Shown here: positions 14,383-22,813 of the stretch, one piece after another | Numbering within the stretch: position 1 is the first letter of the stretch | Layout: each line of letters opens with the position of its first letter | Notes under the pieces: model-generated | What the model was told of the DNA's origin: nothing | Seen by the model: the letters and a program-made list of their open reading frames with translations, nothing else | Databases searched by the model: none | Program-made: the position numbers and the translations under genes | DNA from: JAQBRD01 sp041158765 | GTDB lineage: Bacteria; Patescibacteriota; Minisyncoccia; Phycocordibacterales; PALSA-1337 | Direction: 5' to 3' | Length of the DNA: 56,885 nucleotides | NCBI GenBank assembly: GCA_041158765.1 | Contig: JBEBAU010000021.1 | Span: 1-56,885, forward strand

Positions 14383-15387
14383 ATGATAAACCCATTACAA
14401 AAACTCAATCCAAAACTTTTTGACACAGATGTCGAGCTTGTTGCGATACGAAAAGGTTTTGGTGAAGGCCTCCTCCAAGCGGCAATTCACGATTCTCGAG
14501 TCGTCGGCCTTTGCGCTGATCTTACCGAATCTACACATATGGATATTTTCAAGAAGCGATTCCCAGATCGTTTCATTGAAATGGGTGTTGCTGAACAAAA
14601 TCTCGCAAGCGTTGCAAGCGGTATTGCTGCAATGGGTAAAATTCCATTCATCACATCATATGCAATGTTTTCACCGGGTCGAAATTGGGAACAAATCCGT
14701 ACAACAATTGCATACAATGATAGACCAGTAAAAATTGCAGGTTCTCACGCGGGTATATCGGTCGGACCAGACGGAGGAACACACCAAGCAGTTGAAGACA
14801 TTGCAATCACTCGTGTAATCCCTCGAATGACGGTTATTTCTCCGTGTGATGCGATCGAAGCTCGCAAAGCAACTATTGCAGCATCTCAGACAAAAGATCC
14901 GACTTATATTCGTCTTGCTCGTAACAATACTCCAGTTATTACGACTGACGCTACGCCGTTTATTATTGGAAAAGCACAAATTGTGTTTGAACCAGCACAA
15001 AACAAGAAAGCTGACGTCGGAATCATCGCAACTGGAGCGCTTGTTTATAAGGCTCTCAAAGTTGCGCAAGCCTTTGAAAAAGAGGGTAAATCTGTTAAGG
15101 TAATCAATCTGGCAACCATAAAGCCCCTTGATGAAGAAGCGGTGTGGAAAATGGCTCAAGAGAGCGGTGCTTTGGTCACGGTAGAGGAGCACCAGATTGC
15201 TGGAGGAATGGGTTCAGCTGTAGCTGAGTGTATCGCTCAACATCAGCCAGTACCGATTGAATTTGTTGGTGTCCGTGATCAATTTGGTCAGTCTGGAACA
15301 CCCGAAGAGCTTCTTGAACATTACGGCCTAGGCGAATCACATATAAAGGCAGCAGTTGCTCGAGTGTTATTGCGCAAGAATGCATGA
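14383..15387 (+). CDS. Transketolase, C-terminal (Pyr and C-terminal domain) subunit
   Basis: A 334-residue partner of the preceding subunit. ATG 14383 is preferred to the upstream in-frame 14302, which lies inside the other subunit's gene. The Pyr domain contains GLCADLTESTHMDIF, the catalytic Glu in FIEMGVAEQNLASVASGIA, and ITSYAMFSPGRNWEQIRT; the C-terminal domain starts near residue 200 (VGIIATGALVYKALKVA). Its stop overlaps the next start (ATGA, 15384-15387), coupling translation to the large surface protein. Confidence 0.95.
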   Translation: MINPLQKLNPKLFDTDVELVAIRKGFGEGLLQAAIHDSRVVGLCADLTESTHMDIFKKRFPDRFIEMGVAEQNLASVASGIAAMGKIPFITSYAMFSPGRNWEQIRTTIAYNDRPVKIAGSHAGISVGPDGGTHQAVEDIAITRVIPRMTVISPCDAIEARKATIAASQTKDPTYIRLARNNTPVITTDATPFIIGKAQIVFEPAQNKKADVGIIATGALVYKALKVAQAFEKEGKSVKVINLATIKPLDEEAVWKMAQESGALVTVEEHQIAGGMGSAVAECIAQHQPVPIEFVGVRDQFGQSGTPEELLEHYGLGESHIKAAVARVLLRKNA

Positions 15388-18300
15388 AAAAGACCATACC
15401 TATTTTAATAAGTAGCATAATCGCGCTCACGGTAGCAGCGATTTTGTTAAGGCTGCCTTTTGCGCCAGTTGATATTTCAAACGTACTGCCTGATATACAA
15501 AAAGTCGCTGACACACAAAACGCGACAAACACACAAAAAGTATCTGATACACCGAAAGTATCTAGTATACAAAAACTATTTGGCACAAAAGTAAAAAATC
15601 AAACTGCGAGCGTTCTAGATGTACTCAATGCAAGTCCCGAACTCGTTGCTTGGTATAAGTTTGATGAAACATCAGGGACAGCTGTAGCTGATGCCAGTGG
15701 ACATAACAATTCAGGAACAGCAACTGGCACCGGCATCACATGGTCTGCCTCTGGCAATGATGCCGGTGCAATTTCTTTTGCAGGGAACGGCGGGTATGTG
15801 ATCGTGCCGGCAAATCTCAATGCTACTCCGGTAACATACGCTATCTGGTTCAAGACAACAGCTGGTGGAAATCTCCTCTCTGATTCAAATCAATCAAAAG
15901 ATTCTGGAACTGAGCCAACTACTTTCAGCCCTTTTCTTATTGTACGAAGTGATGGATATCTTGGCGGAGGATGGAATAATGGCAATTCATATCCAATGCG
16001 ACAAATCACCTCAACAACAAGAGTGAATGATGGTGATTGGCACCTCGGTGTTGTTTCAAATGATGGCACAACACAGAAGCTCTATCTTGATGGAGCACTA
16101 GTGGGTGAAGAAGCGGCGGGTACACTTGCAACAGGATATCTACAGGTTGGTAATGGTAATAGTGCACACTGGGATGGTGGGTATTACGGTTGGTGGGCAT
16201 ATACAGGTCTTGCAGATAATCTCCGAATTTTTAATCGTGCTCTGAGTGACTCTGAAGCAAATGCGCTTTACTCTGATCAATTTCTTGAAACAGCGACAGC
16301 GGTGTCGTGCGCAGAAGCAGATGTTGAAAGCGCAATGAACACGGTAGCGGTTGGTGGAACTCTCATTATTCCCGCTGGTACATGTACGTGGACATATCCA
16401 CTGCATATTACACGACCAATGACTATTCAAGGTTCGGGTATTGATACAACCAATATTATTGATGCACTTGATGTTTCGAGCACACTTATATCTCACGCTG
16501 TTTTCAATCTATCAACACCTTCTGGAGCACTTACACGTTTGACCAATTTAACAATCACCGCCAACGGAACAACTGATCTCTACAACAAAGGTATTATCAA
16601 AGTTGAGGTTGATGGTTCGGATTGGCGTGTTGATCATATTAAGGTTGTAAACAGTGCCGGTGCGGTGTTTGAAATATATTCATCAGGCGGAGTTATTGAT
16701 CACAATACATTTGATGTTACCGGAGCTCATCAGGTAATTCGAAGTTTCAATGGTGTTGGAGCTGCGACAGGCGGAGATTTTTATGGAGATGTGGCATGGT
16801 CACAAGGACTTAATCTTGGTACGCGAGATAATTTCTTCTTTGTTGAAGACAATACATTCAATCAGCTCGATCCGTCACACTATATTAGTAGTGCAAGCGA
16901 TGGTGAAACCGGACAGCGTGTTGTTTTCAGACATAATACACTCAACAATATGTCATGGAATAATCACGGCCTAGATTCAAGCGGCGTTCTTCGTGGTTCG
17001 CGTTCATTTGAAATATACAAAAACATATTTAATTATGTAACAACATCTGCTCCGGGTGCCGCAAACGGAGTTTCTCTTCGTTCGGGTAACGGTGTCATCT
17101 GGGGTAATCAATTCAACGGAGAGGGAGTAACGCCAGTACCACTCTATACTGATAACTATCGAGATTGGGCCGACTTTGCACCATGGGGAGCATGTGATGG
17201 AACAAGTCCGTACGATATCAATGACAATGTGATTTATAGAACCGGTACTGCATCTATTGCGAGTGCGGTCTCAGGTGGATATATTACGTTTACAGATTCA
17301 ACTGCTTCATGGACTCCGCATCAGTGGATAGGATATTCATTACACAATACAACTCTAGGTGGAGCTGGAAGTGTTATTGTTGAAAACACCGAGACAACTA
17401 TTACCCTAAAGAACGTCGATGCCGATTCAAATAGCGGCACACATAGAACTGGTGGGGCTATACGGTGGAGTCAGGGTGATGGATATAAGATTTTGCGAGC
17501 AACTTCTTGTCTCGATCAAACAGGTCGTGGACATGGAACACTGTTCACACGAAATGGACAGAGTATTCCAACAAATCCTGTTTCTTCTCAAATTTCAGAA
17601 CCTACATATCTCTGGGACAATACCAAGAATGGTGTTGCAGTTGGTATGCAAAGTGCTTCACCACACTCAATAGAGAATAGAGATTTCTATAATAGCTCTT
17701 GTCCTGCAGGATACACTCCATATACATACCCGCACCCACTCACCGGTCTTACTGCACAAAGTCAGTCTCTTAATTGTGATGGTTCAGACCCATTACCTGA
17801 AGCACCACCAGAAGTCATAATTCCAGCACAAGACACTACCGCACCGACCATTTCATCAATTAGTGCGGGTTCTATTACTACTTCTGGAGCAGTGATTTCA
17901 TGGACAACAAATGAAGCTGCTTCATCTCTTGTTGAATACGGACTTACTACTTCATATGGGAATAGTGCAGGAAGTAGCAGTGCTCTCGTAACATCACACG
18001 AAGCAACAATGAGTGGCCTTTCAGCTAGCACCGTGTATCACTATCGAATAACATCGACTGATAGTGATGCAAATAGCGCTGTTTCTGCTGATCAAACATT
18101 CACAACTTCTGCTGCAGTTGTTCAGTCTAGTGGTGGCAGTAGTGGTGGAGGTGGGGGCGGAGGAGGAAGCTCAAGTAGCGGAGGTGGTTCTAGTGGAAAT
18201 ACAACATCAGTCGTAACACGAACTGTAGCAACTTCATCTGTTTCAACTTCTACAAAAGCAGTTACAACAACAGTAATAACAACGCCAACAAAAGTTACTA

Positions 18301-19085
18301 TCTCTCCAATACCTGCACAGTATATCAACCTACCAAAATACACACGCTCAGCAGACAACGTTATCTTGCAGAATGCTCTTATAGCTCGCGGGTATCTAGC
18401 GCCAGGCCTCAATACTGGTTATTACGGTGAAATGACTGCAATTGCTGTGGTCAAATATAAGCAATCTCTTGGTAGTTCTGCTTCAAATACCATTACGCAA
18501 CCACCAGTACAAACAGCTACAGTATCAAAAACTCCTTCTAAAACTGTTGTAATACCGACATCATATGAAAAAATTCCTCTTTATTCACGAGGAGCGGCAG
18601 TAACTGAACTACAAAAGCTCCTCGTTTCAGCTGGATATCTTAATGCTGCGTATGTCACTGGATATTATGGACAACTCACAAAAGCAGCATTTGATGCATA
18701 CAAAGCAAAAGCGAATACAACTAGTGTAGCGCCAACTATTTCACCAAAAACCACAACAACAAAAACTGTCGCAACAACCACCACAAAAACTTCACCAATT
18801 GTCGTACCAAAAGCCGTAACCGCCACAACAACAGTATTTACTCGAACTATGTCAGAAGGCTCAACGGGTGCTGATGTGCTCGCACTCAAAACATTCCTCA
18901 ATACCCGTGGCTTCACGGTAACTTCATCTGGTAACACCTATGATGCCGCCACAACCAAGGCCGTCGCACAATTTCAGCGAGTATATTCTGCTGTTCTCTC
19001 AGATCCAAGCGGTATTGTAGGTGAATCAGGTACCGTAGGAGTTGCTACACTCAAACTCATCAATCAGATTAATGCGAAGAAATAA
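15384..19085 (+). CDS. Giant surface protein: LamG, beta-helix, FnIII and three peptidoglycan-binding domains
   Basis: A 1233-residue exported protein. Residues 1-30 are a signal or anchor segment. A LamG/concanavalin-like domain lies at about 85-298 (ELVAWYKFDETSGTAVADAS, DGDWHLGVV, LYLDGALVG, LADNLRIFNRALSDSEANALY). A right-handed beta-helix spans about 305-760 (GGTLIIPAGTCTWTY, MTIQGSGI, VIDHNTF, VFRHNTL). A fibronectin III domain is at 817-909 and a Gly/Ser linker at 913-940. Three peptidoglycan-binding_1 domains, separated by Thr-rich linkers, lie near 981-1029, 1059-1109 and 1151-1229. It is probably wall-anchored with a sugar-binding or polysaccharide-processing stalk. It is translationally coupled to transketolase, an odd pairing, and is followed by a convergent ABC exporter that may or may not be linked. 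Confidence 0.9.
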   Translation: MKKTIPILISSIIALTVAAILLRLPFAPVDISNVLPDIQKVADTQNATNTQKVSDTPKVSSIQKLFGTKVKNQTASVLDVLNASPELVAWYKFDETSGTAVADASGHNNSGTATGTGITWSASGNDAGAISFAGNGGYVIVPANLNATPVTYAIWFKTTAGGNLLSDSNQSKDSGTEPTTFSPFLIVRSDGYLGGGWNNGNSYPMRQITSTTRVNDGDWHLGVVSNDGTTQKLYLDGALVGEEAAGTLATGYLQVGNGNSAHWDGGYYGWWAYTGLADNLRIFNRALSDSEANALYSDQFLETATAVSCAEADVESAMNTVAVGGTLIIPAGTCTWTYPLHITRPMTIQGSGIDTTNIIDALDVSSTLISHAVFNLSTPSGALTRLTNLTITANGTTDLYNKGIIKVEVDGSDWRVDHIKVVNSAGAVFEIYSSGGVIDHNTFDVTGAHQVIRSFNGVGAATGGDFYGDVAWSQGLNLGTRDNFFFVEDNTFNQLDPSHYISSASDGETGQRVVFRHNTLNNMSWNNHGLDSSGVLRGSRSFEIYKNIFNYVTTSAPGAANGVSLRSGNGVIWGNQFNGEGVTPVPLYTDNYRDWADFAPWGACDGTSPYDINDNVIYRTGTASIASAVSGGYITFTDSTASWTPHQWIGYSLHNTTLGGAGSVIVENTETTITLKNVDADSNSGTHRTGGAIRWSQGDGYKILRATSCLDQTGRGHGTLFTRNGQSIPTNPVSSQISEPTYLWDNTKNGVAVGMQSASPHSIENRDFYNSSCPAGYTPYTYPHPLTGLTAQSQSLNCDGSDPLPEAPPEVIIPAQDTTAPTISSISAGSITTSGAVISWTTNEAASSLVEYGLTTSYGNSAGSSSALVTSHEATMSGLSASTVYHYRITSTDSDANSAVSADQTFTTSAAVVQSSGGSSGGGGGGGGSSSSGGGSSGNTTSVVTRTVATSSVSTSTKAVTTTVITTPTKVTISPIPAQYINLPKYTRSADNVILQNALIARGYLAPGLNTGYYGEMTAIAVVKYKQSLGSSASNTITQPPVQTATVSKTPSKTVVIPTSYEKIPLYSRGAAVTELQKLLVSAGYLNAAYVTGYYGQLTKAAFDAYKAKANTTSVAPTISPKTTTTKTVATTTTKTSPIVVPKAVTATTTVFTRTMSEGSTGADVLALKTFLNTRGFTVTSSGNTYDAATTKAVAQFQRVYSAVLSDPSGIVGESGTVGVATLKLINQINAKK

Positions 19086-20876
19086 TTAGCTCTTTCTCTT
19101 CTGTTTGAGCAACATTTCAACAGCGTGTTCCATAGAACCTGCTGGAGTAATTGTGCCACTATTCACGAAGAATATTTCATCGGCATTCTCAATAGTGTTG
19201 AGACGGTGCGCGATAATAACGACTGTCGTATGTGCAGGAAGTTTGCGTAGGATTGCATCAAGAAGCTGTTCGGTAACTGTATCAATATTAGCAGTTGCCT
19301 CATCAAGAATGAGCAAATCAGGCTGACGAAGTACTGCACGAATGAAAGCAATAAGTTGGCGCTGTCCGAGTGAAAGCGTCTCTGCATTGCCAGCGACTTT
19401 GGTATCAAGACCACCTTCGAATCTATCAAGAAGGGTATCGAGACCTTCTTCTTTCAAAAGTTTTGAAAGTGTTTCGGCTGAATCACCAATGTGCTTAGAA
19501 TTTCCATAGAGAATATTTTCACGAACTGTACCACTAAAGAGGAATGGATCTTGGAGGATGAAACCAATCTTGCTAGCGCGTTCTTCTGGCGTATACGTAC
19601 GAATATCTCGTCCGTCAAAGCGTATTACACCTGATGTTGGATCAAAAAGCCGTGCGATAAGTGATGCGGTGGTAGTTTTGCCTCCACCAGTGGGTCCTAC
19701 GAGGGCATATGTTTTGCCTTTTTCAAGGTTGAAAGTAATGTTTTTCAATACGGTCTTCTCAGGTGAATACTGAAATGAAACATTCTCGAACTGTACAAGT
19801 GGTGTTGATGACGCTGAGCCTTTTTGTGTTGTTGTGTCACTTGCTTGTAACGGAATAGTTACGAGATCTGATTTCATATGTATGATTTCTGAAATTCGAT
19901 CCCATCCTGCGAGGGCAATCTGCATTGTTGACCAGAAGCTCGCAAACTGACGAAGTGGATCGTAGAAGCGTCCGATATAAATGAGGAAGCTGATCAGAAT
20001 ACCAATAGCGAGTTGTCCTTGTGTAATAAGATATATTCCATAGATGAAAACAATAAGCTGAGCGATATTTGCAGCAAAATCATATACCGGCATGAAGAGA
20101 TTACTACCGAGTCCTGCGAGCACTGATGCGCGGAAATTAGTAAGGTTTGCAATAGAAAACTTCTGTTTGAAATAATCGCGTCGATTGAATGCAATAATTG
20201 CTTTGAAATTACCGAGGCTTTCTTGAATTTCAGAACTCAAATTACCTTCAGCCCGAAGACTTCGAAGCGTGGTTCTTTTCACCCAACCAGATACGAATTG
20301 TGTGAAGATAATGAGTATTCCTGCGGGTATAAGTGCAGCGAGTCCAAGTCTCCAGTTGATTATGAGAATGAAAAGGGCAGCACCAATAATGGTAAAGGCA
20401 TTTCCTGTAAATTGCATGAGTGATTGTGAGAAGAAATGATTGAGCTTGTCAGTGTCATTATTGATACGTGAAATAAGATCTCCGGTCTTATTCTGATTGA
20501 AAAATGCAACAGGAAGTTCCTGCAATTTTGTGAAAACACTATCCCTTAATCGGAAAAGGGTGCGTTGACCGACACCGCCCATCACGCGGGTTTGTACATA
20601 TCCTCCACAAAATGCAATTGCGTATACTCCCACAAGAATTCCTGAGAATACCAGTACTCCATGGAAATCTCGTCCAGATATATAGGTATCAATCGTATAT
20701 CCCACAAGGAGCGGGCCGAGGAGGGTCATACCGGAGTTCACAATAATAGCTGCAATTGCAATAGCAATATTCTTCTTTTCATATGAAAGAAGCCCTATCA
20801 TTTTTGCGAAGGCTTTCCAGACCGAAGTCTTCGCCTCAAGTTCAGAATCGTTAGTTGTATTGAGTTTATAGTTCAT
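19086..20876 (-). CDS. ABC exporter half-transporter, catalytically competent subunit
   Basis: A 596-residue fusion of a six-helix membrane domain (about 25-325) and an ATPase domain (about 360-590). Walker A is GPTGGGKTT, the Q-loop is FILQDPFLFSGTV, the signature is LSLGQRQ (normally LSGGQ), Walker B is LLILDEATANID with the catalytic Glu, and the H-loop is IIAHRLNTI. The altered signature pairs with an altered Walker B in the partner gene, so the two probably form a heterodimer with one active and one degenerate site. Its start overlaps the partner's end by 11 bases. Substrate (drug, lipid or peptide) is unknown. Confidence 0.94.
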   Translation of the reverse strand: MNYKLNTTNDSELEAKTSVWKAFAKMIGLLSYEKKNIAIAIAAIIVNSGMTLLGPLLVGYTIDTYISGRDFHGVLVFSGILVGVYAIAFCGGYVQTRVMGGVGQRTLFRLRDSVFTKLQELPVAFFNQNKTGDLISRINNDTDKLNHFFSQSLMQFTGNAFTIIGAALFILIINWRLGLAALIPAGILIIFTQFVSGWVKRTTLRSLRAEGNLSSEIQESLGNFKAIIAFNRRDYFKQKFSIANLTNFRASVLAGLGSNLFMPVYDFAANIAQLIVFIYGIYLITQGQLAIGILISFLIYIGRFYDPLRQFASFWSTMQIALAGWDRISEIIHMKSDLVTIPLQASDTTTQKGSASSTPLVQFENVSFQYSPEKTVLKNITFNLEKGKTYALVGPTGGGKTTTASLIARLFDPTSGVIRFDGRDIRTYTPEERASKIGFILQDPFLFSGTVRENILYGNSKHIGDSAETLSKLLKEEGLDTLLDRFEGGLDTKVAGNAETLSLGQRQLIAFIRAVLRQPDLLILDEATANIDTVTEQLLDAILRKLPAHTTVVIIAHRLNTIENADEIFFVNSGTITPAGSMEHAVEMLLKQKRKS

Positions 20877-22599
20877 GTTGTGTAGTGCTACGTTGTGAAT
20901 CGTATATCTGTACGTATTCTGGTGAAGTATTCATGAGCTCCTCGTGTGTGCCTTTTGCAAGAAGCTCTCCTTCCATGAGGAGAATGATCTGATCAAAATC
21001 TTCAACAGAATTGATTTTTTGAGTTACTGAAATAAGTGTGATATCGGGATAATTAGCGCGAACATTTGCAAGAATTTTTGTTTCGGTTGCGCTATCAACA
21101 CGTGCGGTGAAATCATCGAGCAAAAGGATTTTGGGATTGAGAGCAAGTGCTCGAGCGAGCATAATGCGTTGTTTTTGACCTCCAGAAAGGCTTGTGCCTC
21201 GCTCCATAACCATAGCATCGAGGCGACCTGGGAGTGTATCAACGAACTCACTTAGTTCAGCGGTATCGAGTGCTTTTTTCAAACTCGCATCCGTTACCGA
21301 AGTGTTGAAAGCGATATTTTCTCGAAGACTCATATTGAACATAATGCTGTCTTGGAATACGATGCCGATATGTTGGTGGAGCGATTCGGTTTCGTATTCA
21401 GTTATGGGCCGACCGTCGTAGAGGACTTGACCGGATGTTGGAGGAAGGATGCCGGTGAGGAGGTAGAGGAGATGAGTTTTGCCGGCAGCGGTCGGCCCAA
21501 GAATAGCTGTACGAGAACCACCTTTTATTTTGAATGAAATATCCTTCAATATGGTTTTTTCCCCAATAACAATTGATACGTCACGTATCTCGATATCACC
21601 AGTAAGATTTGCGACGACGGTGCCTGTTGTTTTTTCAACATGAGCATTGAGTGTTTCAGAAACACGACCATATGAAGCTGCTGCACGAGTGATTGAATTC
21701 ATGAGAAAGCCAATCATAATGAGCGGGAATATAATGATTCCAAGATATGAAACAAATGCTGTGAATGTACCAATAGTCATTGAACCGACAATAATGAAAT
21801 GCCCACCAAGTATCAAGATAACAAGTGTCGAGAGTCCAGCAATAAAACCAATAGAAGGGAATGTGAAAGCGAAGACGTGGGCAATCTGAATACCAATTTG
21901 AGCTGATTTACCATTCGCTTCAGCGAATTTTGTGTTCTCGGTGTTCTTTGAATCAAGGACGCGAACAACAGCTGCTCCGAGAATGCTTTCATTAATGATT
22001 TTGTTGAGCCAGTCAATAACTTCTTGGCTTTTTTTGAAAACAGGGCCGAGGATTTTGAAAACAACAGCGAATACAATAGTAATAAGTGGGAGCGTAGCAA
22101 GTACGGCAGTTGCAAGTCTCCAATCAATCATGAGCATAAGTATGGCAGCACCAATTACAAGAAATAGTGATGAAATGAGGGTAACTACTGCTTGTCCTGC
22201 AAATTGCTTGATATTATCAATATCTGAAGTGAGGTTAGTGAGAAGTTTGCCTGAGCCGAGCTTGGCAACGTAGCTATAGCTTTGTTCAGCGATTTTTGAA
22301 ATAATTTGTTCTCGAAGATTTCGAGCGATTTTTTCTGAAGCGTAGGTTTGCGCAATACTCTGAAAATACGCAAAAATAAATGTTCCAAAGGATATAAGTG
22401 CGAATTCCCAAACGAGCACCCACAAAATAGTATTTGTTTGTGTGTAGGTGTCGATACCGCGAGCAATTATCTTCGGCAAGAGTAAGTTCAGGCCATTTGT
22501 CGCAAAACCAAGCAAAATAAGGCCGATCATGAGTGATCGGTACGGCTTGAGAATACCAAAAAGGCTCGGATTTGTTGGCTGTTTGGGTTTCATATTCAT
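20866..22599 (-). CDS. ABC exporter half-transporter, degenerate-site subunit
   Basis: A 577-residue partner of the 19086-20876 protein. ATG 22599 is chosen because a TATATT box lies about 10 bases upstream; the open frame runs to 22773 but would cross an intergenic palindrome and encode no membrane-domain sequence. The six-helix domain is about 20-310. The ATPase has Walker A GPTAAGKTH, signature LSGGQKQR (intact), Walker B ILLLDDFTARVD with Asp instead of the catalytic Glu, and a Gln at the H-loop position (ISVTQKINSV). This matches the non-consensus half of heterodimeric exporters such as TM287/288. Confidence 0.94.
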   Translation of the reverse strand: MNMKPKQPTNPSLFGILKPYRSLMIGLILLGFATNGLNLLLPKIIARGIDTYTQTNTILWVLVWEFALISFGTFIFAYFQSIAQTYASEKIARNLREQIISKIAEQSYSYVAKLGSGKLLTNLTSDIDNIKQFAGQAVVTLISSLFLVIGAAILMLMIDWRLATAVLATLPLITIVFAVVFKILGPVFKKSQEVIDWLNKIINESILGAAVVRVLDSKNTENTKFAEANGKSAQIGIQIAHVFAFTFPSIGFIAGLSTLVILILGGHFIIVGSMTIGTFTAFVSYLGIIIFPLIMIGFLMNSITRAAASYGRVSETLNAHVEKTTGTVVANLTGDIEIRDVSIVIGEKTILKDISFKIKGGSRTAILGPTAAGKTHLLYLLTGILPPTSGQVLYDGRPITEYETESLHQHIGIVFQDSIMFNMSLRENIAFNTSVTDASLKKALDTAELSEFVDTLPGRLDAMVMERGTSLSGGQKQRIMLARALALNPKILLLDDFTARVDSATETKILANVRANYPDITLISVTQKINSVEDFDQIILLMEGELLAKGTHEELMNTSPEYVQIYDSQRSTTQHEL

Positions 22600-22664
22600 G
22601 AAGATTAAATATAGCACAAATAAGGGTATTTTTCGTCGTGATTTCGGGGTAATACTGCCTATCA

Positions 22665-22723
22665 GGAAAAATTCGGACAACTGAATTTGCATATCGTGTA
22701 TATGCAGTTGTCCGAATTTTTCC
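22665..22723. repeat. Palindromic repeat, copy 1
   Basis: A perfect 19-bp inverted repeat: GGAAAAATTCGGACAACTG (22665-22683) and its reverse complement (22705-22723). The 21-base centre contains a further GCATAT/ATATGC stem. It sits between divergent starts (22599 and 22814), so it is unlikely to be just a gene-end terminator. The core TTCGGACAACTG recurs at 34038 and 44067. Confidence 0.9.
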
Positions 22724-22813
22724 TTTTTCATTTTTTCATACCAAACCTCGACGAGGTCAAAATTCTTTTCCAAAAACCCTATATTCTGTTATATTTACTG
22801 TGCAACACACTAT

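Noticed and set aside
22600..22773. 58-residue N-terminal extension of the ABC exporter subunit
   Set aside because: It would be encoded across the palindromic repeat, and it lies upstream of a good -10 box for ATG 22599.
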